From: Candidatus Neomicrothrix sp. UBA2517
Lineage (GTDB): Bacteria > Actinomycetota > Acidimicrobiia > Acidimicrobiales > UBA8592
NCBI GenBank assembly: GCA_002341185.1
Contig: DDNP01000029.1
Location: 15,669-79,668 of the forward strand
Direction: 5' to 3'
Length of the DNA stretch: 64,000 nucleotides
The notes beneath the pieces are model-generated. The model was given only the letters and a program-made list of their open reading frames with translations. It ran no database searches and had not been told where the DNA came from. Below are positions 29,686-41,476 of the stretch, in pieces. Numbering within the stretch: the first letter of the stretch is position 1; every line of letters begins with the position of its first letter. A program made the position numbers and the translations under genes.

Positions 29686-30678
29686 CTAACCATAATTGAT
29701 ATCACTAATCTCGTTTAACTTATCTTGGGCATGTTGAGCATTTATTTGTCGTACAGTTCCTGATTTTGAGCGCATGACAAGAGATTGAGTCACAATAGTG
29801 TTTCGCTCATAATGCACTCCACGAAGCAGGTCTCCATCGGTGATACCAGTCGCAGCAAAGAAACAATTATCCCCACTTACTAAATCATCTGCCGTTAGTG
29901 TCTGGTCAAGATCGTATCCTTCCGCTATTGCCTGATTTCGCTCAGTCTCATTTCTGGGCCAAAGCTTGCCTTGTAGTTCGCCGCCCATGCACTTAAGCGC
30001 AGCAGCAGCTATTACACCCTCAGGAGTTCCCCCTATCCCGAATAAGATATCGGCTCCTGAGTCTGGCCATGCTGTTGATATTGCTCCAGCTACGTCTCCA
30101 TCAGGTATAAGTCGTATTCTTGCGCCTGCTTCTCGAAGTTCGGCTACTAAATCATCATGTCTCGGTCTATCAAGAACAACAGCTGTTAGATCTCGAACTG
30201 GCTCTCCTTTGGCTGAAGCTATAGATTCCAAATTTTCTGTAGGAGTAGCGTTAATGTCAATCAGCCCTCTAGCTGACGGGCCAACAGCGATCTTCTCCAT
30301 ATACACGCAAGGTCCGGGATCAAACATAGTGCCTTCTTCGCTGACTGCTAGTACAGCAATTGCGTTCCCTCTACCAAGCGATGTGAGAGTAGTCCCATCT
30401 ATAGGATCAACTGCGACGTCACATTTCGGGTCAGTGCCATTACCCACATGTTCTCCGTTATAAAGCATCGGAGCTTCGTCCTTTTCTCCTTCACCAATAA
30501 TTACAACGCCGTCCATATTTACGCTTCGAAGAACAAACCGCATTGCATTAACAGCGGCACCATCTGCCCCTTCTTTGTCTCCTCTCCCCATCCACCTTGC
30601 CGCAGTCATCGCTGCAGCTTCAGTCACTCGTACTAGCTCCATTGCTAAATTACGGTCAGGTGATTTTGTTTCACTCAT
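29686..30678 (-). CDS. glpX: Fructose-1,6-bisphosphatase class II
   Basis: GlpX removes the 1-phosphate of fructose-1,6-bisphosphate in gluconeogenesis and is the usual FBPase of Actinobacteria. The 330 residues show [15 protein letters not shown], the metal-binding [16 protein letters not shown], and [20 protein letters not shown]. Length and motifs are standard. ATG 30678 follows TTGGAG at a suitable distance. It heads a two-gene unit with the SDR. Confidence 0.96.
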   Translation of the reverse strand: MSETKSPDRNLAMELVRVTEAAAMTAARWMGRGDKEGADGAAVNAMRFVLRSVNMDGVVIIGEGEKDEAPMLYNGEHVGNGTDPKCDVAVDPIDGTTLTSLGRGNAIAVLAVSEEGTMFDPGPCVYMEKIAVGPSARGLIDINATPTENLESIASAKGEPVRDLTAVVLDRPRHDDLVAELREAGARIRLIPDGDVAGAISTAWPDSGADILFGIGGTPEGVIAAAALKCMGGELQGKLWPRNETERNQAIAEGYDLDQTLTADDLVSGDNCFFAATGITDGDLLRGVHYERNTIVTQSLVMRSKSGTVRQINAQHAQDKLNEISDINYG

Positions 30679-30804
30679 AACTACTCCAAGTTCGTATTAT
30701 TCAAACGCTACAACCGGTGTGGCTTCAAAGCGAAGTATTACGGCGGAAACATTGCTTTTTTTCAATATTAACTTCTTGATATGCCGAGAAAAGATAATCA
30801 GATC

Positions 30805-30810
30805 TAGTCT
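30805..30810 (+). promoter_or_regulatory. -10 box (TAGTCT) of the J-domain gene
   Basis: TAGTCT ends 6 bases before ATG 30817 with no Shine-Dalgarno. It shares the leaderless pattern of other first genes in the window. Confidence 0.4.
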
Positions 30811-30816
30811 AAAATT

Positions 30817-31518
30817 ATGGTTTTAGCTGAACTTGAAATTTTTCATTCAAGAACTAACGCACCCACTCGTCGTGTTGCTTTGGGATACGTGTATCTTCCG
30901 GTAAAGAAAGGTTCAGGAAACGGAGCAGTTTTGCTGGCGGGGATAGTTGCTAGGTTCATGCCAGATATTGATGAGGATTTCTATGATGACTATAAAAAGT
31001 TACTGTACCAAATTCAACGAGGTGAGAGAATTTCTCAGCCACGATTACGCCACAGATTTCAAGAAGATAGAATCGGGCTCGCTAGAACCGTACACCGGTT
31101 GCAAGACCATGAAGGGAAATACAGGTTTACTTTTGAACTAAATGAAGCGGCTGCTGAACAAAATATACTCGCAGCGGCTTACTCCATACGCCAATTTGCC
31201 TACAAAGATCGACCAGCTGTTGTAAATCTAATGAATAAAGCAGTCAGATGGCGAGGCGAGGTGGGAACAGATTTTATTTCATATCTTTTGAGTCGTCATG
31301 ATAAATTTGTCGCCGACCTTGGTCATGAAAGTTCAGAGAGTTGGGCATTGCAAATTCTGGGTATTTCGAGCATTAATCCAGATGCTGAAGAGGTAAAGAA
31401 ACAATTTCGCAAATTGCTTCGTACAACCCACCCTGATACCGGAGAAGATAACACCAAGATTGATGCCGCTAAGAGGATACAAGAACTGTCAGAAGCAAGG
31501 AGAATACTACTTCGGTAG
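30817..31518 (+). CDS. C-terminal J-domain protein of unknown function
   Basis: The last ~60 residues form a J-domain: WALQILGI start, helix II KKQFRKLLRTT, the HPD tripeptide (205-207) and helix III AKRIQELSEARRIL. J-domains stimulate the ATPase of DnaK. The N-terminal ~170 residues match no family I know; they are mixed alpha/beta with a basic helical part (SQPRLRHRFQEDRIGLART). DnaJ proper has its J-domain at the N-terminus and zinc fingers, both absent here, so this is a specialised co-chaperone. A small hydrolase gene follows 20 bases later. Confidence 0.85.
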   Translation: MVLAELEIFHSRTNAPTRRVALGYVYLPVKKGSGNGAVLLAGIVARFMPDIDEDFYDDYKKLLYQIQRGERISQPRLRHRFQEDRIGLARTVHRLQDHEGKYRFTFELNEAAAEQNILAAAYSIRQFAYKDRPAVVNLMNKAVRWRGEVGTDFISYLLSRHDKFVADLGHESSESWALQILGISSINPDAEEVKKQFRKLLRTTHPDTGEDNTKIDAAKRIQELSEARRILLR

Positions 31519-31538
31519 TTAGAAAGAGTTATTAAATC

Positions 31539-32099
31539 ATGAAACCCAAAGGAATAATCCTCTTCCACGGGGCGGGGGGCAATAGAGATCACCAAGTTTT
31601 TCTGGAAATAGAGGGCGTTAGTAAGATACCGATTCTCAGGCATAATTTTATTTATCGTCAAACCGACAGGAAAAGACCACCTCCGAGAGTACATAAACTA
31701 GTGGATGAAATTTTTGAAGTGTCAGCTAATTTTGCAAGCAAAATTGGAGTTTCACAAAGTAGTCTTGTTGTTGGAGGTCGTTCACTTGGAGGTCGTGCTG
31801 CATCAATGGCTGTGGCAAATGGTTTACCATCAAGAGGACTAGCTCTTTTAAGTTACCCGCTGCATCCACCAGGTAAGCAAGATTCTCTTCGCGTAGATCA
31901 TTTGCATAAGATATGTAGACCAACAATTTTTATTTCCGGAGATAGAGATCCATTTGGTTCGCCTGCTTTACTTCGTCAATATGCAAATCGAATTACCTCT
32001 GAAGTGTCGTTTCATACTCTTGAGAAACAAAATCATGACCCTAAAGAATATGCAACTATTGCAAAGTTAATTAGCAACTGGCTAGCTGTACTTCGCTAA
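31539..32099 (+). CDS. Alpha/beta hydrolase (KANL3/TEX30-like)
   Basis: A short 186-residue alpha/beta hydrolase. It has the oxyanion-side FHGAGGN (9-15), the nucleophile elbow GRSLGGR (80-86, Ser82), the acid in ISGDRDPFG and the histidine in KQNHDPKEY, so the triad is complete. The closest pattern I know is the KANL3/TEX30 (dienelactone hydrolase-like) group, whose substrates are unknown. It probably shares a transcript with the J-domain gene. It ends 2 bases from the convergent MFS gene. Confidence 0.85.
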   Translation: MKPKGIILFHGAGGNRDHQVFLEIEGVSKIPILRHNFIYRQTDRKRPPPRVHKLVDEIFEVSANFASKIGVSQSSLVVGGRSLGGRAASMAVANGLPSRGLALLSYPLHPPGKQDSLRVDHLHKICRPTIFISGDRDPFGSPALLRQYANRITSEVSFHTLEKQNHDPKEYATIAKLISNWLAVLR

Positions 32100-32101
32100 A
32101 G

Positions 32102-33613
32102 CTATCCGTCAGGGTTAAGATCTTCAAGTTCTTGGTTAGCAGATTCAGGAAAGAAAAAACCAACAATCAAGACAACTAATAAAGGAGTTATCGATAGGAC
32201 TGCAAAAGCTTTTCCGAAGCTGTTAAATCTTTCAGAAAGGTCGCCGCACAGGAGTAATCCGACAGCACTTCCAGTAACTGCAATAAGCGAAAGAATTCCA
32301 TTGATCTGACCGCGTCGTCCTGTTCCAAACATTTCTGCACTATAGACACCTAACGATGGCCCAGCACCAGCCGAAACAATTCCAGCAAACATTGTCATAA
32401 ACCACATGCCAAATCCCGAGATACTGTAACTAAGAACCGTCAGTAAAGTTCCGACCCCAACTGCTGTCATAGCTACAGGTTTTCTTCCTTTCGTATCTGA
32501 AATTTTTGCAGCTAAAGCAACTCCAATTATTTGAGGAGTGTATGCAGTTAATAAGAAAAGAGATATTTTTGCTGCACTGAAATTGCGTTCATCTCGAAGA
32601 AATTCGTTTCTAAATTGGCTGGCTGGGGAGACAAAGATAAATAGCAGAAAAGCAACAGTTGCTAGAAATATAACACGCGACAAAACTACTTTTTGTTTCG
32701 TTTCTTTGTTGACAGAATAGTTTTTAACATGTGATAGAAAACGGTCACTTTCGCTGAGGTGAACTTGAATCCACCTTACTGCAGGAAAAAATACTAATGA
32801 AGTAGCGAAAAGCAATCTCCAGCCTCTGAGATGTGTATCAGCGATAAATAGAATCCAAACTGGAATTCCGGCTCCTAACCCTGCTGTTAATGTCAATAAC
32901 CCAGCAATATAAGCTCGGCTGCCTTTGGGAGAAACCTCAGCTGCCATAATTCCAATTAGGATGCTGATAGTAGTAGCGAACCCCCGTGCGAATGATTGAA
33001 CTATTCCAAGTGTCCATAGGTTTGGTGCTAATGCGCTTAGAACTGAGAGTAAACATCCCCCGTACAATGAAAATTCCAGTAGTTTTTTTCGACCACGACT
33101 GTCAGCTAAACTAGTCAGAATGATTGTCAGTAGTACGCCAACTCTTACTGTGGCTAAAAGAACCCCTTGAGCCCTGTCGCCTGCTCCAAATTCCTCAGCC
33201 GCAAACGTAGCTGTCTGCCCGATCAAGGCACCTAAAAAACCTGTTATGACAGCAGCTACACAAAGCAAACTTATAGTTCGTGATGTCATCGCATCAAACC
33301 TATTTGGGGGTGCCCACCAGAAACTAGATTCCTTGGAAGATCTAAAATTCCTAAGCGCATTCTTGATTGGAAAGTGAAGTAGATAATGCCATACCGGCGC
33401 GGATATTTTATAAGAGAATGTTTCTTCTACTAGAAAATCCGTTTCTCTAGTCTCCACTTTTACCGTGCGTTTATAATTCTCAAAAGGGCCTACTACTAGA
33501 GAGAAGACCCCAGAGGAAACTTCCTGCTCACACAACAAGGAGTTAGAGCGGGCAGTCATAATGCCCGCAAGCTCGTTTTGCTTAACGATATACGTGTGTG
33601 TAAATAAAGTCAT
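32102..33613 (-). CDS. MFS transporter with extra N-terminal cytoplasmic domain
   Basis: From about residue 110 onward the protein is a 12-helix major facilitator transporter, with the loop 2-3 signature LADSRGRKKLLEF and the matching SDTKGRKPVAM in the second half, which indicates a drug/sugar-type MFS. The first ~105 residues are soluble: beta strands (FSLVVGPFENYKRTVKVE, DFLVEETFSYKI) then VWHYLLHFPIKNALRNF and WWAPPNRFDA before helix 1. This looks like part of a START/SRPBCC-like or lipid-binding domain, but I cannot confirm it. The substrate is unknown. It converges on the hydrolase gene. Confidence 0.85.
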   Translation of the reverse strand: MTLFTHTYIVKQNELAGIMTARSNSLLCEQEVSSGVFSLVVGPFENYKRTVKVETRETDFLVEETFSYKISAPVWHYLLHFPIKNALRNFRSSKESSFWWAPPNRFDAMTSRTISLLCVAAVITGFLGALIGQTATFAAEEFGAGDRAQGVLLATVRVGVLLTIILTSLADSRGRKKLLEFSLYGGCLLSVLSALAPNLWTLGIVQSFARGFATTISILIGIMAAEVSPKGSRAYIAGLLTLTAGLGAGIPVWILFIADTHLRGWRLLFATSLVFFPAVRWIQVHLSESDRFLSHVKNYSVNKETKQKVVLSRVIFLATVAFLLFIFVSPASQFRNEFLRDERNFSAAKISLFLLTAYTPQIIGVALAAKISDTKGRKPVAMTAVGVGTLLTVLSYSISGFGMWFMTMFAGIVSAGAGPSLGVYSAEMFGTGRRGQINGILSLIAVTGSAVGLLLCGDLSERFNSFGKAFAVLSITPLLVVLIVGFFFPESANQELEDLNPDG

Positions 33614-33688
33614 CGCTATTGAATTAAACAGCTTTTTGGTGAAAGATCACACTTATGAGGAAACGATAACTACTCGGAGCATAATTGG

Positions 33689-34945
33689 ATGATGGATCGC
33701 ATCCTCGTCAAACCAAGCGGACCTCTCTATGGAGATGTAAAAATAAATGGGGCTAAAAACTCTGCCCTTAAATTAATGGCCGCTTGTTCTTTAGCAGAGG
33801 GGACTTTTCATCTAAAGAACGTCCCCGATATAACTGATGTAAGGCTTATGTCTGAATTACTTGTTTCACTCGGAATGACAGTAAGAGCTCTTGAAACAAA
33901 TTCCTTGGAGATCAAAAATCCTGGAAATCTTACTGCAGAGGCACCATATGAACTTGTAGAAAAGATGAGAGCATCAATAGTCGTCTTAGGTCCCTTACTC
34001 GCAAGATATGGCAACGCTAGGGTTGCATTACCTGGCGGAGATGATTTTGGACCTAGACCAATTGATATGCATCTAAGAGGCCTTGAGATGCTAGGTGCAG
34101 AGTTCGAGTCGAAGCATGGTTATATTGAAGGGAAATGTAAGAAGTTGCTTGGTTCTCGAATAGTTCTAGAATTTCCAAGTGTTGGCGCAACTGAAAATAT
34201 TATGATGGCTGCCGTACTTGCTGAGGGTACAACAACTATCGAGAACGCAGCTCGCGAACCAGAAATAGCTGATCTTGCTTCTTTTCTGAACCGAATGGGA
34301 GGAAATGTTCTTGGTGCCGGAACATCAACTATTATCATTGAGGGTGTTCAAAAACTTGATGCGGTGGAGCATTCTGTTATTCCTGACCGAATTGAGGCAG
34401 CTACTTACCTTGCAGCTACCGGCATTGCCGGAGGGGAAATCAACTTAATCGGAGCACGGCCAGACCATATGGATATGCTTTGCCAAAAAGTAGGTGAGAT
34501 GGGAATGCGCATTTCTGCTAATTCAGACGGCTTGTGGGTTATGGCAAATAAATCACTAAATGCAGTTGATCTAGCAACTCTCCCTTACCCAGGTATTGCT
34601 ACAGACTATAAACCATTTCTAGTGGCTATGCTCACGGTCTCTGAAGGCGTCGGAATTGTGACAGAGAACCTGTTTAGCGGGCGGTTCCGTTATATAGATG
34701 AGTTAATTCGTATGGGAGCTGATATTCGAACAGAAGGACACCATGCTGTAATTCGTGGAGTCTCAAATTTATCAGGAGCCCCTGTTCGCGCTCACGATAT
34801 CAGAGCTGGCGCAGCATTAGTCGTTGCGGCTTTAAATGCACAAGGGGAAACTGAAATACGCGACCCATATCATATAGATAGAGGATACGAAGGGCTAGTA
34901 GATAACCTAAGTAGCCTTGGGGCAGAAATCACTAGAGAGAAATAA
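33689..34945 (+). CDS. murA: UDP-N-acetylglucosamine 1-carboxyvinyltransferase, Asp-type active site
   Basis: MurA transfers enolpyruvate from PEP to UDP-GlcNAc, the first committed step of peptidoglycan synthesis. The 418 residues show GAKNSALKLMAA (21-32), the active-site loop ALPGGDDFGPRPIDMH (113-128) and RIEAATYLAA. The residue at the fosfomycin-binding Cys115 position of E. coli is Asp118, as in mycobacteria, so intrinsic fosfomycin resistance is expected. Two ATGs lie at 33689 and 33692, and either may be used. Confidence 0.96.
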   Translation: MMDRILVKPSGPLYGDVKINGAKNSALKLMAACSLAEGTFHLKNVPDITDVRLMSELLVSLGMTVRALETNSLEIKNPGNLTAEAPYELVEKMRASIVVLGPLLARYGNARVALPGGDDFGPRPIDMHLRGLEMLGAEFESKHGYIEGKCKKLLGSRIVLEFPSVGATENIMMAAVLAEGTTTIENAAREPEIADLASFLNRMGGNVLGAGTSTIIIEGVQKLDAVEHSVIPDRIEAATYLAATGIAGGEINLIGARPDHMDMLCQKVGEMGMRISANSDGLWVMANKSLNAVDLATLPYPGIATDYKPFLVAMLTVSEGVGIVTENLFSGRFRYIDELIRMGADIRTEGHHAVIRGVSNLSGAPVRAHDIRAGAALVVAALNAQGETEIRDPYHIDRGYEGLVDNLSSLGAEITREK

Positions 34946-34947
34946 AT

Positions 34948-35067
34948 TTATCTGCGTTTGGCTCTTCTATTTGCTAATTTCAACAGGCAAAATAGAAGAA
35001 TGATAGGGGCAACAACCATAAGAATTTCGTCCCATCCACCTTGGTGGCCCACTACATCAAGAAACAT
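34948..35067 (-). CDS. Small membrane protein (39 aa)
   Basis: The frame runs from ATG 35067 to TAA at 34948 and encodes a Trp/Asp-containing N-terminus (MFLDVVGHQGGWDE), one transmembrane helix (ILMVVAPIILLFCLLKL) and a very basic tail (ANRRAKRR). By the positive-inside rule the tail is cytoplasmic. It lies 59 bases after the START-like gene on the same strand and 2 bases from the murA stop. I recognise no function. The amphipathic layout and the exact fit into the gap make it a credible gene. Confidence 0.6.
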   Translation of the reverse strand: MFLDVVGHQGGWDEILMVVAPIILLFCLLKLANRRAKRR

Positions 35068-35126
35068 ACTTATCGTATCTTAAATGAAATCAGAATCGAT
35101 GACTAAATTAGATGGGATGAAGTGCA

Positions 35127-35573
35127 TCATAGTACGGATGACTCAACTTGATGCTTGAGTAATTTGAGGTTCTTTTTCCATATCCAAGCTAAAATACGTG
35201 TCCCAGCAGGGTTTCGAAGTGGGCCACCCATCCAAAAAGGAAAATATAGGGTTTCTTCCCAAGTAAATAATGTTTGTCCATTACTCGTTTCTTTCAAAGA
35301 AAATCTGCCTGATCCCGTTACCAATCCTTCGTGACGCACTCCCATGGACTCTTCCTCAATCCACTCGGTGATCTCCATTTTGTCCTTAAGCCGAAAGGGT
35401 CCAACTTTAGTACCGCAATCGAACGTTGTACCAACACCACTTCGTTTTTCACTCAAAAAAGCAATGCTTTCAGCGTCTTTCATCCAATTGACATGGTCAC
35501 TAATGTCTTTCACAACTTCCCAGACTTGTTTCTTGGTTGCCTTAATCTCAGTACTAACGCATATTTTTGCCAT
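35127..35573 (-). CDS. START/SRPBCC-like domain protein
   Basis: The 148-residue protein has the polyketide cyclase/START-like layout: a first strand CVSTEIKATKKQVWEVVKD, then HVNWMKDAESIAF and long beta strands (GVGTTFDCGTKVGPFRLKD, QTLFTWEETLYFPFWMGGP) closed by a C-terminal helix (ILAWIWKKNLKLLKHQVE). Such domains bind hydrophobic ligands. The ligand is unknown. A TAGGGT box sits 6 bases before ATG 35573. The small membrane protein gene follows in the same direction. Confidence 0.85.
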   Translation of the reverse strand: MAKICVSTEIKATKKQVWEVVKDISDHVNWMKDAESIAFLSEKRSGVGTTFDCGTKVGPFRLKDKMEITEWIEEESMGVRHEGLVTGSGRFSLKETSNGQTLFTWEETLYFPFWMGGPLRNPAGTRILAWIWKKNLKLLKHQVESSVL

Positions 35574-35579
35574 GGACTC

Positions 35580-35585
35580 ACCCTA
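35580..35585 (-). promoter_or_regulatory. -10 box (TAGGGT) of the START-like gene
   Basis: On the minus strand TAGGGT is followed by GAGTCC and then ATG 35573. It is one of the TANNNT boxes at a 6-base gap. Confidence 0.4.
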
Positions 35586-35658
35586 GTTGGAAGATTAATA
35601 GTGCAACTAGAATTATCTAGTGATTTCCGACACAGTGATTTTATTACTTTTTTTTAAG

Positions 35659-35664
35659 TATTCT
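35659..35664 (+). promoter_or_regulatory. -10 box (TATTCT) of the cysteine desulfurase gene
   Basis: TATTCT ends 6 bases before GTG 35671. A TAGAAT directly abuts the GTG and could instead serve a transcript starting near the in-frame ATG 35683. The box supports a leaderless message either way. Confidence 0.4.
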
Positions 35665-35670
35665 TAGAAT

Positions 35671-36831
35671 GTGCCTGAGCAAATGATTTACATGGATAAT
35701 GCCGCATCATCCCCAATAAGAGATGAGGTTGTTGACGCTATCATTCCGGTTTTAAAGGAAAACTTTGCGAATCCATCCGGATCGCATTCGATGGCTCGAA
35801 AAGCTCTCCGTTTGATTGATGATGCTCGTGACGAACTTTCCGATGTTCTTGGTTGTAAATCTCAGGATATTATTTTCACATCTGGAGGGACTGAATCAGA
35901 TAATCTAGCAATTTTTGGTGTGCATTCTGCAATAGGGGGTTCAATAATTTGTTCAGCTACAGAACATCACGCTGTTCTTGAGCCAACAAAATTGGTTGGT
36001 GGCAAAGTCGTTAATGTCCTTGAGGATGGAATCCTTGACTTAAACCATCTTGCAGACGCAATTGATGAAAATACGACATTAGTATCCGTTGGTCTCGTTA
36101 ACGGGGAAACCGGTGTTATCCAAGACCTTGCTGCCATTAGTACAGTTGTGAAGGAAAAGTCACCTGCTGCTCTCATCCATACAGATGCAGTTCAAGCAAT
36201 TCCATGGATGGACATGAATGAGATCACAGAAAGCGCAGACCTAATAAGTGTAGCGGCTCATAAATTTGGAGGACCTAAAGGAGTTGGAGCGCTTATAGTC
36301 AAAGACCAAACCAAAGTCTCATCCTTACAGCTAGGTGGTGGTCAAGAAAAGGGTCTCAGAAGCGGCACTCATAATACGGCTGGAATTGTTGGTATGGCAG
36401 TTGCAGCGAGAGTTACCGCCGACTCAAGAGAAAAGAACAACGTGAAAATTACGGCCTTAAGAGATAGCCTAGCGAATTGTCTTTTAGATATAGAAAACAC
36501 ATATGAAACAGGTGTCCAAACAAATGAAGATGGAAGTGTGGACCGAGGTAACAAAGTCCCAGGTTCTTGCCATCTTTGCTTTAGCGACATAGAAAGCGAA
36601 GCTCTTCTTTTCCTGTTAGAACAATCAGGTATATACGCATCTGCGGCATCATCATGTTCAAGTGGGGCGCAGGAGCCATCGCATGTACTAGCTGCAATGG
36701 GTTTCAGTCGAGAATTGGCAAGGGGGTCCTTGCGGTTGTCTCTTGGGTATGCGAGTACACAAAATGATATTGATAAAGTATTAGAAATACTTCCAGAGTC
36801 AATAGAAAGGTTGCGTAAGTTAGGGTCATGA
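35671..36831 (+). CDS. Cysteine desulfurase (NifS/IscS family)
   Basis: A PLP enzyme that takes sulfur from cysteine and passes it as persulfide. The 386 residues show YMDNAASSPI, TSGGTESDNLA (70-80), ATEHHAVLEP, the PLP lysine K198 in SVAAHKFGGPKG and the persulfide Cys in ASAASSCSSGAQEPS. The next gene is the tRNA thiolase mnmA, overlapping by 4 bases, so a main role is probably to supply sulfur for s2U in tRNA. The start is GTG 35671; ATG 35683 would give the typical MIYMDNAASS beginning and is a good alternative. Confidence 0.93.
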   Translation: MPEQMIYMDNAASSPIRDEVVDAIIPVLKENFANPSGSHSMARKALRLIDDARDELSDVLGCKSQDIIFTSGGTESDNLAIFGVHSAIGGSIICSATEHHAVLEPTKLVGGKVVNVLEDGILDLNHLADAIDENTTLVSVGLVNGETGVIQDLAAISTVVKEKSPAALIHTDAVQAIPWMDMNEITESADLISVAAHKFGGPKGVGALIVKDQTKVSSLQLGGGQEKGLRSGTHNTAGIVGMAVAARVTADSREKNNVKITALRDSLANCLLDIENTYETGVQTNEDGSVDRGNKVPGSCHLCFSDIESEALLFLLEQSGIYASAASSCSSGAQEPSHVLAAMGFSRELARGSLRLSLGYASTQNDIDKVLEILPESIERLRKLGS

Positions 36832-37868
36832 TAAGTAAGCAGAAAATTCTCGTTGCGATGTCCGGAGGTGTTGATTCTTCCGTAGCCGCTTCCGTGCTCA
36901 TTGATCAAGGATATGAAGTTATCGGAGTGACGATGAAGTTGTGGGGGGGTACCTCAGATACCGGATGTTGCTCGGTCTCGGATGTGATTGATGCACGAAG
37001 AGTAGCTGACCAACTAGGAATAGAACATCATGTCTTTAATTTCGGTGACGAATTCGATGCCCATGTAGTAGACCCGTATGTGGCTGCACATAAAATTGGA
37101 GAAACCCCAAATCCATGCATTGAGTGCAATAGACATGTGAAATTTGACAAGCTTTTTCGAAGAGCAACTGCCCTCGGGTTTGAACTAATTGCCACAGGTC
37201 ACCACGCCCAAATCTTTAGTCAGTCAGAGGGATTACGCCTAGGGAGATCTGTAGATCTAAAGAAAGATCAGTCATATGTTCTTCACATGCTCAATGAGGA
37301 GCAGATCTCTCGCCTAAGACTTCCGATTGGTGATTTAACAAAAGATCAAGTGAGAGAGATTGCATCATCCTTGTCCTTACAGACGGCTGGGAAACCTGAT
37401 AGTCAAGATGTGTGCTTTATCAGTAGAACGAAAGGAGGTAGACAACGTTTTTTGGAGCAACGTATGGAAATGACTCCTGGAGCTGTAGTTGACACCCAAG
37501 GAAACCGGATTGCAAAGGTTCCTGCCGTCCAGATGGTAACAATCGGTCAACGGAAAGGACTAGGAGTTTCGGGGGAGGGCGAACCACAATATGCAGTAGA
37601 TGTAAATGTTGAATCTGCCACAGTGACAGCGGGTTCTAAAACGGATCTTTTTTATACAGAAACACCTATAAGGGATATCCAATGGACTGGAGAACCTGTA
37701 ACTGATGTACTTGATATCCAAACAAGCGCTCATGGACATACAGCCGAGGCAAAAGTAAAGGACAAGATTTACTGGGAAAATCCACACATTAAAATAGCTT
37801 CAGGCCAGGCAGCTGTTTTCTACCTTCAAGACAAAGTCGTAGGATCTGGAATTGTGACTAGATCATAG
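36828..37868 (+). CDS. mnmA: tRNA-specific 2-thiouridylase
   Basis: MnmA adenylates and thiolates U34 of tRNA-Lys, -Glu and -Gln. The 346 residues show the PP-loop AMSGGVDSSVAA (7-18), NPCIECNRHVKF with the first catalytic Cys, ATGHHAQI, KDQSYVLHML, and DSQDVCFI with the second Cys. It overlaps the cysteine desulfurase gene by 4 bases and overlaps the 3' end of the convergent membrane protein gene by 6. Confidence 0.96.
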   Translation: MISKQKILVAMSGGVDSSVAASVLIDQGYEVIGVTMKLWGGTSDTGCCSVSDVIDARRVADQLGIEHHVFNFGDEFDAHVVDPYVAAHKIGETPNPCIECNRHVKFDKLFRRATALGFELIATGHHAQIFSQSEGLRLGRSVDLKKDQSYVLHMLNEEQISRLRLPIGDLTKDQVREIASSLSLQTAGKPDSQDVCFISRTKGGRQRFLEQRMEMTPGAVVDTQGNRIAKVPAVQMVTIGQRKGLGVSGEGEPQYAVDVNVESATVTAGSKTDLFYTETPIRDIQWTGEPVTDVLDIQTSAHGHTAEAKVKDKIYWENPHIKIASGQAAVFYLQDKVVGSGIVTRS

Positions 37869-38735
37869 GGTTGGGATAGAGCGTTCTGAAGCCTCTCGAA
37901 GAGTCTTAGATAGTAACGACGGGCAAATGAAAAATGAATGAACCTTTGTAACTTCAGGAAGAGATAAAGGATTCACTTGTAGAGCTAATTCAACTTCTTC
38001 ATGCAACTCGACTTCTAGACACATCCCGACACTTGACATAGTCAAATCTGTGCTGGTCGTTGAAGTGAAAGCAGGCCCCATCTGCTTGATCATTGATTTC
38101 CTAACAAGAAAAGGATCAGAGAGAATCATATTGTCATGCAGAACGACTCCTGCAGGGACAAATACGAGCCACCTATTAGAAAGTGCAGATAATGATTGAT
38201 AAGAAAAGTAACTCAACCCTGACCCAACCATTAATGTTATCAAACCAGATACATAACGCTCTGAGGCGAGAAAAACAATGGGAAAGATTATTGTAGATGC
38301 CAGAACTAACCAAGCAAGAGGGATAGGTCCCAGTAGCAAAGGGGCTGGAGGTCTAAGTGGTAGCCGGATTTCGTCCCCGTATGAAGAACCATTTATATGC
38401 CAGTATCCAATTGAAGGCAGCAAAGATATAGATGAACAAACAGTAGAGCAGAAAATTAGAAAAATAGATGCTGTAGCCATTTGCGCCTCTAAAGATCCCC
38501 AAATAGCAACTACAACTGAAATAGGCACTATGACTCTATAAAGGGTGAGTAGACTGACACTAGGAACTAAAGATATTAAGAGAACCAATGACCAAAGGAC
38601 CCACAAGCCTATAGCAATAGTGACTTGAACAGTTTCACTTTTGTCAGATAACGCTGAATCAAAGACACCATACCCAAACAAAGGAATCGGAATCCATGCC
38701 AGCCGAAATGCGAGTACCCAAGAAATTCTCTCCAT
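37863..38735 (-). CDS. Multi-pass membrane protein of unknown function
   Basis: The 290-residue protein has about six hydrophobic helices in two groups (roughly residues 38-120 and 130-185), each with Trp/Leu/Val-rich segments, then a soluble C-terminal part from about 190: RWLVFVPAGVVLHDNMILSD, then strands and an end helix (LLSKTLREASER). The layout resembles a conserved actinobacterial membrane protein found near mnmA and ligA, with a PH-like tail domain, but I cannot name it. The stop overlaps mnmA by 6 bases. The start is ATG 38735. Confidence 0.75.
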   Translation of the reverse strand: MERISWVLAFRLAWIPIPLFGYGVFDSALSDKSETVQVTIAIGLWVLWSLVLLISLVPSVSLLTLYRVIVPISVVVAIWGSLEAQMATASIFLIFCSTVCSSISLLPSIGYWHINGSSYGDEIRLPLRPPAPLLLGPIPLAWLVLASTIIFPIVFLASERYVSGLITLMVGSGLSYFSYQSLSALSNRWLVFVPAGVVLHDNMILSDPFLVRKSMIKQMGPAFTSTTSTDLTMSSVGMCLEVELHEEVELALQVNPLSLPEVTKVHSFFICPSLLSKTLREASERSIPTL

Positions 38736-38789
38736 ATTTAGAATTTTCGCAGTCTAATTGGTTCTTTGCTAATCAGTGCATTGAGATAG

Positions 38790-41476
<2,687 letters not shown>

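Noticed and set aside
29966..30463. 165-codon plus-strand frame inside glpX
   Set aside because: It is antisense to a fully conserved glpX and rich in Ser, Pro and Ala, typical of a shadow frame.
36369..36908. 179-codon minus-strand frame opposite the cysteine desulfurase and mnmA
   Set aside because: It crosses two convincing overlapping genes and shows no domain.
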